Assembly (NCBI GenBank): GCA_964249735.1
Contig: CAXUDP010000007.1
Span: forward strand, 3,903 to 67,902
Origin: Lichenicola sp964249735
GTDB taxonomy: Bacteria > Pseudomonadota > Alphaproteobacteria > Acetobacterales > Acetobacteraceae
Length of the DNA stretch: 64,000 nucleotides
Direction: 5' to 3'
Shown: piece after piece, positions 36,820 to 47,512 of the stretch
How the letters are laid out: each line of letters starts with the position of its first letter
How positions within the stretch are numbered: position 1 is the stretch's first letter
The notes under the pieces: generated by a model
Told to the model about the DNA's origin: nothing
Databases searched by the model: none
The model's input: only the letters and a program-made list of their open reading frames with translations
Position numbers and translations under genes: made by a program

Positions 36820-36830
36820 GTCGCGTATCC

Positions 36831-37604
36831 TCACAAGACCGACAGCACGCCGCCGTCGACGTAGATGACCTGGCCGTTGACGAAGTCCGAGGCGGCGGAG
36901 GCGAGGAATACCGCGGTGCCGGCGAGTTCCTCCACCCTGCCCCAGCGTCCGGCGGGGGTGCGCCGGCACAGCCAGGCGTCGAACACCGGATCCTCGCGCA
37001 AGGGCCGGTTGAGCTCGGTCTCGAAATAGCCCGGGCCGATGGCGTTGATCTGCAGGCCGTGCCGCGCCCAGTCGGCGCACATGCCGCGCGTCAGCATCTT
37101 CACGGCACCCTTGGACGCGGTGTAGGGGGCGATGGTCGGACGCGCCGCCTCGCTCTGCAGGCTGGCGATGTTGATGATCTTGCCGCGGCCTCGCGGGATC
37201 ATCCGCTTCGCCACCGCCTGGCCGACGAAGAACACGCTGTCGAGGTTGGTGCGCATGACCTCGCGCCAGGTTTCCACCGGAAACTCTTCCAGGGTCATGC
37301 GCCGCTGGATGCCGGCGTTGTTGACCAGGATGTCGATCGCGCCGGCTTGGCGCTCGATGCGGTCGATCCCCGCTTCCACCGCGTCGGGATCTGTCACGTC
37401 GAACAGGCCGAGCCCGCCTTCGGGGGACCAGGCGGCGTCGCCGATGGCAGCGGCTGCGGCGTCAAGCCGTTCGGCGCCGCGTCCGTTCAGCACGATCCGG
37501 GCGCCCGCCGCTACCAACCCTTGCGCGATCGCGAAGCCGATGCCCTGGCTCGATCCGGTCACCAGGGCGAGGCGGCCGGACAGGTCGAACGCGTTGATGC
37601 CCAT
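36831..37604 (-). CDS. idnO: gluconate 5-dehydrogenase / 5-keto-D-gluconate reductase (SDR)
   Basis: A 257-aa classical SDR, close in length and N-terminus (FDLSGRLALVTGSSQGIGFA) to Gno/IdnO, which interconverts D-gluconate and 5-keto-D-gluconate with NADP(H). Rossmann motif TGSSQGIG, NNAG in VNNAGIQ, catalytic Ser in IASLQS and YTASK. In the idonate route L-idonate is oxidised to 5-ketogluconate by IdnD and reduced to gluconate by IdnO, and both enzymes are adjacent here in divergent orientation with a shared LacI-type operator. The downstream dehydrogenase may be co-transcribed. Confidence 0.85.
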   Translation of the reverse strand: MGINAFDLSGRLALVTGSSQGIGFAIAQGLVAAGARIVLNGRGAERLDAAAAAIGDAAWSPEGGLGLFDVTDPDAVEAGIDRIERQAGAIDILVNNAGIQRRMTLEEFPVETWREVMRTNLDSVFFVGQAVAKRMIPRGRGKIINIASLQSEAARPTIAPYTASKGAVKMLTRGMCADWARHGLQINAIGPGYFETELNRPLREDPVFDAWLCRRTPAGRWGRVEELAGTAVFLASAASDFVNGQVIYVDGGVLSVL

Positions 37605-37671
37605 CCGCCGTTTCCACCCACCCGTTCGCCGGCAACGATGGAGCTTCCGTCGGCGGCGAGGAGGTGGCATA

Positions 37672-37693
37672 GCGATGTGAACGGTCACATTGC
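37672..37693. promoter_or_regulatory. LacI/GntR-type operator between idnO and idnD
   Basis: The 22-bp near-palindrome GCGATGTGAACGGTCACATTGC (9-base arms, one mismatch) contains TGTGAACGGTCACA (37676-37689), matching the LacI-family pattern TGTnAnCGnTnACA. It lies in the 129-base region between divergent idnO and idnD, about 45 bases before idnD and 70 before idnO. The obvious ligand-responsive regulator is the LacI-type gene at 43.5 kb. Confidence 0.7.
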
Positions 37694-37733
37694 AAGAGCC
37701 GGCGTCCCAGACCGGCGGTGACGGGGAGGCGAC

Positions 37734-38789
37734 ATGCTCGCGGCAGTGCTGCACGGGGCGCACGACCTGCGCGTCGAACATCGGGACGAGCGTGATCTCG
37801 AACCGGGAGAAGCGCGTGTGCGCGTCGCGGCGGGCGGCATCTGCGGCTCGGATCTGTCGTACTTCAACAAGGGCGGCGTCGGCGACTTCCGGGTGCGCGA
37901 GCCGCTCACGCTGGGCCACGAGGTGTCGGGCACCGTGGTCGAGCTGGCAGCGTCGCCGGACTGGCCGGTGCCGGCTGCGGTCGCAGTCGGTACGCCGGTG
38001 GCGATCAACCCGAGCCGGCCCTGTTTGCATTGCCGGTACTGCCGCGCCGGGCGCGGCAACCTGTGCCGCAACATGCGCTTTCTCGGCAGTGCCGCGCTGA
38101 CGCCGCACGTGCAGGGCGCGTTCTGCGAGCACGTCGTGGTGCGCGTCGATCAGTGCGTGCCGGTGCCCGAAGGGATGGAGTTCCGCGTGGCCGCCTGCGC
38201 CGAGCCGCTGGCGGTGGCGCTGCATGCGGTGTCGCGTGCCGGAATCCTGGTGGGGCGGCAGGTGCTGATCGCGGGCGCCGGGCCGATCGGGCTGCTCTGC
38301 CTCGCAGCCGCGCGCCATGCCGGGGCGGCGGCGGTCACGATCACCGACCTGTTCGACCAGCCGCTGGAGATCGCCCGGCGCATGGGGGCCGACGACGCGA
38401 TCAACGTGCGGACGGATCCGGAGCGGCTGGAGCGGGCAGCGCAGGCGGTCGGCGGCTACGACGTGGCCATGGAGGCGACGGGTGCGGCGGCATCCGTGGC
38501 GGTGCTGCCGTCGCTGTGCTGCCCGGGCGGCCGCATCGTGCAGCTCGGCATGCTGCCGCCGGGCGCGGTGCCGCTGCCGGTCAACCTGCTGATGGCGCGC
38601 GAGATCGACCTGGTCGGCTCGTTCCGGTTCCACGGCGCGTTCGATGTCGCGGTCGAGGCCCTGGCCCGGGGCCGGATCGACGTGGCGCCGATCCTGTCGG
38701 CGAGCTTCGCCCTGGCCGATGCCAACGAGGCCTTCGTGCTGGCAGGCGACCGGACCCGGGCGATCAAGGTGCACCTGGCCATCGCCTGA
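37734..38789 (+). CDS. idnD: L-idonate 5-dehydrogenase-like zinc alcohol dehydrogenase
   Basis: A 351-aa medium-chain zinc dehydrogenase. Catalytic zinc ligands are seen in GGICGSD (Cys) and GHEVSG (His, Glu); the structural zinc Cys cluster is CLHCRYCRAGRGNLC; GAGPIGL is the dinucleotide loop. The early block SDLSYFNKGGVGDFRVREP is very close to IdnD, which oxidises L-idonate to 5-keto-D-gluconate. A good ribosome site (ggGGAGGcgac) precedes the ATG. It opens the plus-strand operon that continues with an ABC importer, lactonase, regulator and SDR. Confidence 0.85.
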   Translation: MLAAVLHGAHDLRVEHRDERDLEPGEARVRVAAGGICGSDLSYFNKGGVGDFRVREPLTLGHEVSGTVVELAASPDWPVPAAVAVGTPVAINPSRPCLHCRYCRAGRGNLCRNMRFLGSAALTPHVQGAFCEHVVVRVDQCVPVPEGMEFRVAACAEPLAVALHAVSRAGILVGRQVLIAGAGPIGLLCLAAARHAGAAAVTITDLFDQPLEIARRMGADDAINVRTDPERLERAAQAVGGYDVAMEATGAAASVAVLPSLCCPGGRIVQLGMLPPGAVPLPVNLLMAREIDLVGSFRFHGAFDVAVEALARGRIDVAPILSASFALADANEAFVLAGDRTRAIKVHLAIA

Positions 38790-38816
38790 ACGCGGATCGG
38801 CATCGGGAGAACCTGG

Positions 38817-40363
<1,547 letters not shown>

Positions 40364-40367
<4 letters not shown>

Positions 40368-41416
40368 ACTCGCTCAAGTCCACGGCGCTGGAGCCGGCGC
40401 CGGGCAGCTTGCGTGGCCTACCGATCGGCCGGCAGGTCGCGGGGCTGCTGCCGGTCTACGGCCTCGTGATCCTGGCGGTGCTGCTGGCGCTCCTGTTCTC
40501 GCTGATCCTGCCCGACACGTTTCCGACCTGGCTCAACGTCCGCTCCATCCTCAGCGACAAGGCGGTGGTGGCGATGCTGTCGCTGGCCGCCACCGTGCCG
40601 ATGATGACCGGCAAGATCGACCTCACCGTCGGCTACGGCGTGGTGCTGTGGCACATCCTGGCGATCTCGCTGCAGGTGGGTGGCGTGCCGTGGCCGCTCG
40701 CGGTGCTGGTCGTGCTGGCGCTGGGCCTGGTGTTCGGGCTGCTCAACGGGCTGCTGGTCGAGGTGGCGCAGATCGACAGCTTCATCGCCACGCTCGGCAC
40801 CGGCACCGTCACCTACGCGGTGGCGCTGTGGTGGACCGGCGGCCGGCAGGTGATCGGGCGGCTGCCGCACGCCTTCTTCGAGCTCGACATCGCACGCATC
40901 GGCGGCGTGCCGGTCCCGGCCTTCTACGTGGTCGGGCTGGCGGCGGTGCTGTGGGTGGTCTCGGTGTACACGCCGCTCGGTCGCTACCTGTATGCGATCG
41001 GTGCCAACCCGCGCGCGGCCGAGCTGAACGGCATCCCGACCCGGCGCTACGTCATGCTCGCCTTCATGGTGTCCGGGGTGATCACCGCGTTCGCCGGGGT
41101 GATCCTGGCGGCCCGGCTGCGCGTCGGCCAGGCCAGCGTCGGACTCGAGTTCCTGCTGCCGGCGCTGGTGGGGGCGTTTCTCGGTTCCACCACCATCACG
41201 CCGGGACGGGTCAACATCTGGGGCACGGTGGTTGGCGTGGTGATCCTGGCCATCGGCATCTCCGGCATCGAGCAGCTCGGCGGCGCCTTCTGGGTGGAGC
41301 CGGCCTTCAACGGCGCCACCCTGCTGATCGCGATCGGGTTGGCCGGCTGGACCGGACGCAGGCGGGTGATGGCGCGTGCGGTGCGCCCGCCCGGGCCTGC
41401 GCAAGGCGGACGCTGA
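40364..41416 (+). CDS. CUT2 sugar ABC importer permease
   Basis: A 350-aa RbsC-like permease with about ten hydrophobic helices. Blocks: MMTGKIDLTVGYGVVLWHIL, LLNGLLVEVAQIDSFIATLG followed by TGTV, and GRYLYAIGANPRAAELNGIP. It belongs with the flanking ATPase and binding protein; the ATG overlaps the ATPase stop. Confidence 0.88.
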
Positions 41417-41479
41417 ACACCGACAGGTCTGCAAACAACGGCATCGCGCAAAGCGGGCCACAAACAGGGAAGCGGAACG

Positions 41480-42580
41480 ATGAAACCAGGACTCTCGACC
41501 GGCGCCGGACTGGCGCTCCTGCTTGCCGGCACCGGCACGGCGGCAGCGCGGGACACGCTGTCGCAGGCGCAGGCGGTGATCGCGGCGGCGACCGCGCCTG
41601 CCTCGAAATGGGATGGGCCGACCACCGGCCCCAAGGCGGCTCCGGGCAAGACGGTGATCTACGTGGCGGCCGACCTGCGCAACGGCGGCATCCAGGAGGT
41701 CGGCGACGGGGTCAAGGAGGCAGGTCAGGCGATCGGCTGGACCGTGCGCGTGCTGGACGGACAGGGCAGCGTGTCGGGCATCCATTCCGCCTTCAGCCAG
41801 GCGGTGGCGCTGAAGCCGGACGGCATCGTGGTCGGCGGCTACGACGTGGTGCAGAACGCCGCCGACATCGAGCAGGCGGCGGCGGGCGGCATACGAATCG
41901 TCGCCTGGCATGGCGGCCCGAAGCCGGGGCCGATGGCGGAGTACCACGTCATCAGCAACATCGGCAGCGACAGCGCCCGCGTGGCGAAGGTCGCCGCCGA
42001 CTACGCGATCGCGCAGAGCGGCGGCAAGGCGGGCGTGGTCATCTTCACCGACAGCGCCTACGCGATCGCGCTGGCCAAGGCGAAGATGATGCGCGACGAG
42101 ATCCAGACCGTTCCGGGCTGCAGCGTGCTGTCGTTCGAGGACACGCCGCTCGCCGACACCTCGACCCGCATGTCGCAGCTCACCACCTCGCTGCTGCAGC
42201 GCTACGGCGCGAAGTGGACCTTCAGCCTGGCGATCAACGACCTGTACTACGACTTCATTGGGCCGCCCCTGATCTCGGCCGGAGGCGACGCGTCCGGGCC
42301 ACCGGTCAACATCAGCGCAGGCGACGGCAGCAACTCCGCCTACGAGCGCATACGCGGGGGCCAGTTCCAGGCGGCCACCGTGCCGGAACCGCTGCTGCTG
42401 CAGGGCTGGCAGGTGGTCGACGAGATGAACCGCGGCTTCGCAGGCCAGCCGGCCTCGGGCTACGTGGCGCCGGTGCATCTGGTGACGGCGAAGAACGTCG
42501 ACCTGGATGGCGGCAAGAAGGACATCTACGACCCGGACAACAACTACCGCGACGCCTACAAGCGGATCTGGGGGCGCTGA
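41480..42580 (+). CDS. CUT2 sugar ABC importer binding protein
   Basis: A 366-aa periplasmic protein: signal peptide about 1-23 (AAA-R), a linker of about 35 residues, then a type I binding fold (KTVIYVAADLRNGGIQEVGDG ... KPDGIVVGGYDVVQN ... FSLAINDLYYDFIGPPL). AGGGAAGCGGA before the ATG is a strong ribosome site. The small gap to the permease (63 bases) may hold a stabilising element that raises binding-protein levels, but none was recognised. Ligand unknown; aldonates or aldoses are the best guess from the neighbourhood. Confidence 0.85.
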   Translation: MKPGLSTGAGLALLLAGTGTAAARDTLSQAQAVIAAATAPASKWDGPTTGPKAAPGKTVIYVAADLRNGGIQEVGDGVKEAGQAIGWTVRVLDGQGSVSGIHSAFSQAVALKPDGIVVGGYDVVQNAADIEQAAAGGIRIVAWHGGPKPGPMAEYHVISNIGSDSARVAKVAADYAIAQSGGKAGVVIFTDSAYAIALAKAKMMRDEIQTVPGCSVLSFEDTPLADTSTRMSQLTTSLLQRYGAKWTFSLAINDLYYDFIGPPLISAGGDASGPPVNISAGDGSNSAYERIRGGQFQAATVPEPLLLQGWQVVDEMNRGFAGQPASGYVAPVHLVTAKNVDLDGGKKDIYDPDNNYRDAYKRIWGR

Positions 42581-42583
42581 GCG

Positions 42584-43492
42584 ATGAGCGCCTTCGAGGT
42601 CGTGGACAAGCGGTTCCGCCGCCATGTCCTGTTCAACGCGCGACCGGAACGGATCGCGGACGGGTTCCGCTGGACCGAGGGTCCGGTCTGGTTCGGCGAC
42701 GCCGGCTGCCTGCTGTTCAGCGACATCCCGAACAACCGCATCATGCGCTGGATCGAGGGGGTCGGCCTGTCGACGTACCGCCAGCCGAGCCGGTATGCCA
42801 ATGGCGGCACGCGTGACCGGGAGGGGCGGCTGGTTTCCTGCCTGCACGGGGCGCGCGCGGTGGTGCGCACCGAGCATGACGGCAGCCTCACCACGCTGGT
42901 CGACCGCTACGACGGGCGGCGGCTGAACTCGCCGAACGACGTGGTGGTGAAGTCCGACGGCACGGTCTGGTTCACCGATCCGCATTACGGCATCGCGATG
43001 GACTACGAGGGTGAGGGTCGCACCGAGGAGGAGCTGCCCTGCCAGGTGTACCGCTTCGATCCCCGCGACGGGCGGCTCGACGTCGCGACGGACGCCTTTG
43101 CCTGCCCGAACGGGCTGTGCTTCTCGCCGGACGAAACGCGCCTCTACGTCGCCGAGACAGGACGGATGCACGACGACAGCGTTGAGCGCCGGATCCAGGT
43201 GTTCGACGTCGAGGACGGCACCGGCCGGCTCGGCGCGGGGCGCGACTTCTACGCGCCGGAACTTGGCGCCGCAGACGGGTTCCGCTGCGACGAGGACGGC
43301 AACGTTTGGACCAGCGCCGGAGACGGGGTGCATTGCGTCAGCCCCGAGGGCGAGCTGCTGGGGCGGATCCGGCTGCCGCATGCCGTGTCCAACGTGTGCT
43401 TCGGCGGCCACCGCAACAGCCGGCTGTTCATCTGCGCCAGCAGCGAGGTGTACGCGGTGTATCTCAACCGGCGCGGTGCCGTCCGGCCTTGA
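42584..43492 (+). CDS. SMP-30/gluconolactonase-family lactonase
   Basis: A 302-aa beta-propeller lactonase (SMP-30/regucalcin fold). Metal ligands are visible: Glu in RWTEGPVWFGD, Asn in RLNSPNDVVVKSDG and Asp in AADGFRCDEDG; WFTDPHYGI and PNGLCFSPDETRLYVAETG are further family blocks. No signal peptide, so it hydrolyses sugar lactones to aldonates in the cytoplasm. It sits between the importer and the regulator and fits a route in which an imported aldose is oxidised to a lactone and then opened. Starts 3 bases after the binding-protein stop. Confidence 0.87.
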   Translation: MSAFEVVDKRFRRHVLFNARPERIADGFRWTEGPVWFGDAGCLLFSDIPNNRIMRWIEGVGLSTYRQPSRYANGGTRDREGRLVSCLHGARAVVRTEHDGSLTTLVDRYDGRRLNSPNDVVVKSDGTVWFTDPHYGIAMDYEGEGRTEEELPCQVYRFDPRDGRLDVATDAFACPNGLCFSPDETRLYVAETGRMHDDSVERRIQVFDVEDGTGRLGAGRDFYAPELGAADGFRCDEDGNVWTSAGDGVHCVSPEGELLGRIRLPHAVSNVCFGGHRNSRLFICASSEVYAVYLNRRGAVRP

Positions 43493-44577
43493 CCGGGCCG
43501 GCGCGCCGGGTCCCGGCCGCCAAACCGACGCTGCGTGACGTGTCGGTGCTGGCGGGGGTGTCGCGGATGACGGTGACACGCGTGTTCATCCGGCCTGAGC
43601 AGGTGCTGCCAGCCACGCGCACGCGGGTGCGGCAGGCGGTGGAGGCGCTCGGCTACGTGCCGGACCGCGCCGCCGGCAGCCTGGCCACGCGGCGCAGCGG
43701 CTTCGTCGGGCTGATCGTGCCGACGGTCGCCAACGGCAACTTTGCCGCCCTGGCGGAGGGCCTGACCGAGGCGCTGCGTCCGGCCGGCTACGAGCTGCTG
43801 ATCGGCTACACCAGCTACAGCCTGGCCGAGGAGGAGCGGCAGGTGCGCACCCTGCTGTCGCGCCGGCCGGAAGCGCTGGTGCTGGCGGCGCCGCATCGCG
43901 AGCCGGTGCTGCGCCAGCTCGGTCAGGCGGGCGTGCCGGTGATCGAGGTGGCGGAGCTGCCGGCGCGGCCGATCGGGCACGCCATCGGCTTCTCCAACCA
44001 CGCCGTGGGGCGGGCCGCCGCCTCGTTCCTGGTCGGGCTCGGCCACACCAGGATCGCAGCGCTCGGACCGGCACGCAGCCGCGACCGGCGCGACCTGCGC
44101 GGCGAGGCACGGCTGCGTGGCTTCGCCGACGCGCTGCGCGCCGCCAGGCTGCCGACCGAGCTGGTCCGCGCCGACGGCGAGATCCCGTTCGCGTTCCGCC
44201 ACGGCGCGCTGGCGATGGGGCGCCTGCTCGACGCGGCGCCAAAAGTGGAGGCGGTGTTCGCGGTGTCGGATCTCGCCGGCGTCGGCGCGCTGATGGAGTG
44301 CCGCAGGCGGGGCATCGATGTGCCGGGCGGGCTGTCGCTGCTCGGCTTCGGCGACTTCGAGATCGGCCAGCAGGTGGTGCCGGCACTCAGCACCGTGTCG
44401 GTCGACTTCGGCGACCTTGGCAATCGTGCCGGGCGGCTGGCAGTGGAGCTGCTGCAACGGGCCGGCACCGCGGGCGACGAGGGCGACGTTCAAGGCGACA
44501 GGACCGTCGACCTGGGCTTCACGGTGGTGCCCAGGGGCACGACCCGGGCCCGATCATCGGCAGCCGGAACCACATGA
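43489..44577 (+). CDS. LacI-family regulator (GntR-like)
   Basis: About 362 aa from a TTG at 43489 that overlaps the lactonase stop (TTGA). LacI-type helix-turn-helix at the N-terminus (KPTLRDVSVLAGVSRMTVTRVF), hinge helix PDRAAGSLATRRSGFVGLIV, and a C-terminal periplasmic-binding-like effector domain. The opening resembles the gluconate repressor GntR. As it is encoded within the operon it probably represses both divergent units through the palindrome at 37.67 kb and is released by the sugar acid or an intermediate. Confidence 0.83.
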   Translation: MTGPARRVPAAKPTLRDVSVLAGVSRMTVTRVFIRPEQVLPATRTRVRQAVEALGYVPDRAAGSLATRRSGFVGLIVPTVANGNFAALAEGLTEALRPAGYELLIGYTSYSLAEEERQVRTLLSRRPEALVLAAPHREPVLRQLGQAGVPVIEVAELPARPIGHAIGFSNHAVGRAAASFLVGLGHTRIAALGPARSRDRRDLRGEARLRGFADALRAARLPTELVRADGEIPFAFRHGALAMGRLLDAAPKVEAVFAVSDLAGVGALMECRRRGIDVPGGLSLLGFGDFEIGQQVVPALSTVSVDFGDLGNRAGRLAVELLQRAGTAGDEGDVQGDRTVDLGFTVVPRGTTRARSSAAGTT

Positions 44578-44590
44578 GGAGATGGGAGTC

Positions 44591-45370
44591 ATGGCAGATC
44601 ACCAGGCATCATCGGCAGGCAGCCGGATCGCGCTCGTCACCGGTGCCGGCAGCGGCATCGGCCGCGCCGTCACGCTGGCGCTGCTGGCGGACGGATGGTC
44701 GGTCGTGCTGGCCGGGCGCGACGCGGCCCGGCTGGAGGAAACGGCGCGACTGGCCGGTGACGATGACGCGGCACGGACCCTGGTGCAGGCGACCGACGTG
44801 TCCGATCCGGGTTCGGTTGACGCGCTGTTCGCTGCCGTGGCGGCGCGGTTCGGACGGCTCGACCTGCTGTTCAACAACGCCGGCACCAACGTGTCCGGCG
44901 TGGCCTTCGAGGAGCTGAGCTTCGCCGACTGGAACACGGTGGTCTCGGTCAACCTGACCGGCGTGTTCCTGTGCGCGCAGGGCGCGTTCAGGATGATGAA
45001 GGCGCAAAACCCTCGCGGCGGTCGCATCATCAATAACGGCTCGATCTCGGCACACGCGCCGCGTCCGGATTCGGTCGCCTACACCGCGACCAAGCACGCG
45101 GTCACCGGCCTGACCAAGACGCTGTCGCTGGACGGACGGCCGTACGACATCGCCTGCGGGCAGATCGACATCGGCAATGCGGCGACGGCGATGGCGGCGC
45201 GCATGCAGACCGGGGCCAAGCAGGCGGCGGGACACATGGCGGTGGAGCCGATGATGGACGTGCGCGACGTCGGCCGCAGCGTGGTGCTGATGGCCTCGCT
45301 GCCGCTCGACACCAACATCCCGTTCCTGACGATCATGGCCAACGCCATGCCGTTCCTCGGTCGCGGGTGA
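44591..45370 (+). CDS. short-chain dehydrogenase/reductase
   Basis: A 259-aa classical SDR with TGAGSGIGRA (dinucleotide), NNAG in FNNAGTNVSG, catalytic Ser in NNGSISA and YTATK. A purine-rich ribosome site (GAGGAGATGGGAG) precedes the ATG. It closes the idnD operon and is probably the enzyme that oxidises the imported sugar or an intermediate, but substrate specificity cannot be read from sequence. Different in sequence from IdnO in the same locus. Confidence 0.85.
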   Translation: MADHQASSAGSRIALVTGAGSGIGRAVTLALLADGWSVVLAGRDAARLEETARLAGDDDAARTLVQATDVSDPGSVDALFAAVAARFGRLDLLFNNAGTNVSGVAFEELSFADWNTVVSVNLTGVFLCAQGAFRMMKAQNPRGGRIINNGSISAHAPRPDSVAYTATKHAVTGLTKTLSLDGRPYDIACGQIDIGNAATAMAARMQTGAKQAAGHMAVEPMMDVRDVGRSVVLMASLPLDTNIPFLTIMANAMPFLGRG

Positions 45371-45428
45371 CGGCGGAAATATCGCGGATCGCCATCGTCA
45401 CCGCGACGGGTCGTAGCCGGAAAGTGTT

Positions 45429-47306
45429 TCAGGGCATCTCAGTTCCCGAATGCTGGTTCCTGCTCAGACCTGCCTCGTCCACCTTTCGACACGACGCCGG
45501 CCAGAACAGCCGACGCAGCAGGGAGGTCGATTCGAGCACGACGAGACGGCGTCCGACCTGCGCCTGCAGGTCGATCCCCCTTGCCTCCACCTGGATGGTC
45601 CGAGTGAAGCCCTGGCAGCCGGAAACGATCGTCTGGTTCGCGGGAACCACAACGGTGGCGGCACCTCCAGGACCGCTGGAGCGCACGGTGAAACGTTCCA
45701 GCGCCGGCGGCACGAACCAGGTTTCCCACTGCTGGCCAATCTCGATCGCCGGATGACGCACGAGCCGGTTCGACACCAGGGAAAGCCGGCCCGGCGTGAC
45801 GTCGGCCATGTAGTCGCTCGCGGGCAGACGGTGCGCACGGGCCAGATCCAGCACCATGAGCAGACACAGGAGCGCCGGAGCCGCCGCCATGGGGATGCGC
45901 AGGGAGATCGCCAGAAGCAGGATCGTCGTTCCGGCTGTCAGGGTCAGATCCCGCGCTGCGGCCGTGTCGGCGGCGGATCCGGTCTCGACCGGCAGAACGA
46001 GATTGGCATCGACGTGCCCGAACAGGTTGAACAGGATGGTGTAGGTCGTGCTGCTTTGACGGTCATAGATGAATTCGTTCGGCTTCTTGACGAACAGCAT
46101 CGTGTTGGCGGCCGTGACGCCGAGCAGTCCCACGAGGCACAGCGTCGGGAAGACGCCGCGCATCCTGTGCAGCCAGTAGGCGAGCCCCACCGTCAGCATC
46201 GGCGTCGACAGCACCCAGAACCGTGCCGGCCAGCACTCGCCGGGATTGACGCCGACGCCGGTCACCGCCGCGGCGATCCCCAGCACCAGCGCCTGACGAA
46301 GCAGGCCGGACGCCGGGTCCTTGCCGGAGCGGTCAGTGCGCAACGCACCGCAGATCAGGCCGGCATAGCCGACGACCCAGATCGGTGCATAGGCGAGCAG
46401 CCCGTGGTGGACGTTGAAAAGCTGCATCGAGAGCACCGGGAACCAGTCCCAGGGCAACGGTGGCCTGGCCGTATTCACCGGGCCGGTGATGGCTCCATAG
46501 ATCGCGAGATTGAGGCCGGCAAAGCCGATCCCTGTCACCAGGGCGATCGTCAGCAGCAACGCTGCGCGCAGCCAGAGGCGCCGTTCCAGGACCTGCACCA
46601 GCAGGCCGGCGAACAGCAGCGCCGCGACGACCGATCCGCGCATGTGCACGATCGGAATCACGATCAGAACCGCTGCTGTCAGCAGGTCGCCTGGCAGGCC
46701 TCGCCCCTTGGTCTGCAGGCGTTGCCACGCCCAGCAGACGAGCGCGAAGAGAAAGGTTTCCATGTAGAAAAGATGCAGGTAGGGCAGCAGCGGCATCGAG
46801 AACACGAGAATGAACAGGGCGGCAAGCGAAGCCGTCGGGCCGGCGACGGGACGCAGCAGGCGATGCAGAACCGCCAGCCCGGCGATGCCGGCGGTCAGCG
46901 TCGCCATCCGCAGTCCCATGAGCGAGAACAGGCCTGCCAGTGGTGACAGGATCACCGGCAGGTAGACCCCGTTCATCACCACCACGCCGCCGCCGCCCGC
47001 AGGAAGACTGGTGGCATTGGTATGCGACGCTCGCAGCATGACCTGATGCCATTCGGCCAGCGGCATGGTCAGCGTGCCGTGTCGGATGAAGGAGGTGGCG
47101 TAGAGAAGGTAGCGCTGCTCGTCACCGGTCAGGAACAAACGGTTGCCGAACACGACTACGAAGAGAAGCGCCAGCATCGGCAGCAGGCAGAGCCAGGGAT
47201 GACGGTCAACCCACATCCAGGTTGGCGGAAAGCGCAGGAGGCGGCTCCGCCTGATCCCGGAAGGAACGGGACCAGGACCGCAACCCGGCGATATGCGGTG
47301 TTTCAT
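45429..47306 (-). CDS. multi-span membrane protein (GT-C-like, function unknown)
   Basis: About 625 aa (start uncertain: ATGs at 47306 and 47216 are possible). Ten or more hydrophobic helices occupy roughly residues 35-470, followed by a soluble C-terminal part of about 150 residues. The first loop reads FLTGDEQRYLLY, an acidic motif in the position where GT-C family glycosyltransferases (PMT/ArnT type) have their catalytic Asp/Glu. A role in transferring a sugar from a lipid carrier onto a surface glycan is a reasonable guess, not a demonstrated function. It converges with the SDR gene and has no obvious partner. Confidence 0.55.
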   Translation of the reverse strand: MKHRISPGCGPGPVPSGIRRSRLLRFPPTWMWVDRHPWLCLLPMLALLFVVVFGNRLFLTGDEQRYLLYATSFIRHGTLTMPLAEWHQVMLRASHTNATSLPAGGGGVVVMNGVYLPVILSPLAGLFSLMGLRMATLTAGIAGLAVLHRLLRPVAGPTASLAALFILVFSMPLLPYLHLFYMETFLFALVCWAWQRLQTKGRGLPGDLLTAAVLIVIPIVHMRGSVVAALLFAGLLVQVLERRLWLRAALLLTIALVTGIGFAGLNLAIYGAITGPVNTARPPLPWDWFPVLSMQLFNVHHGLLAYAPIWVVGYAGLICGALRTDRSGKDPASGLLRQALVLGIAAAVTGVGVNPGECWPARFWVLSTPMLTVGLAYWLHRMRGVFPTLCLVGLLGVTAANTMLFVKKPNEFIYDRQSSTTYTILFNLFGHVDANLVLPVETGSAADTAAARDLTLTAGTTILLLAISLRIPMAAAPALLCLLMVLDLARAHRLPASDYMADVTPGRLSLVSNRLVRHPAIEIGQQWETWFVPPALERFTVRSSGPGGAATVVVPANQTIVSGCQGFTRTIQVEARGIDLQAQVGRRLVVLESTSLLRRLFWPASCRKVDEAGLSRNQHSGTEMP

Positions 47307-47512
47307 CCATCGACATGAAGCCGCACAACCGGGCCGCGTCAACCGGCCCTGGTGACCACCCTCGGCCGACCGGCCGTCGAGCCGCACTCACGCGGACCAT
47401 CCGTTCCGGCCAGTCCAAGTTCCTGGTGTTCGCCGCTCGTTACATGCTGCCTGAAAACGGTCGGCGACTTTCCGCCAGAGTCGGTCTTCCTGGCAGGAAT
47501 GGATCTGCAGCC

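Noticed and set aside
40418..43579. Long minus-strand frame opposite the CUT2 permease and binding protein
   Set aside because: Composition and lack of homology mark it as a shadow.
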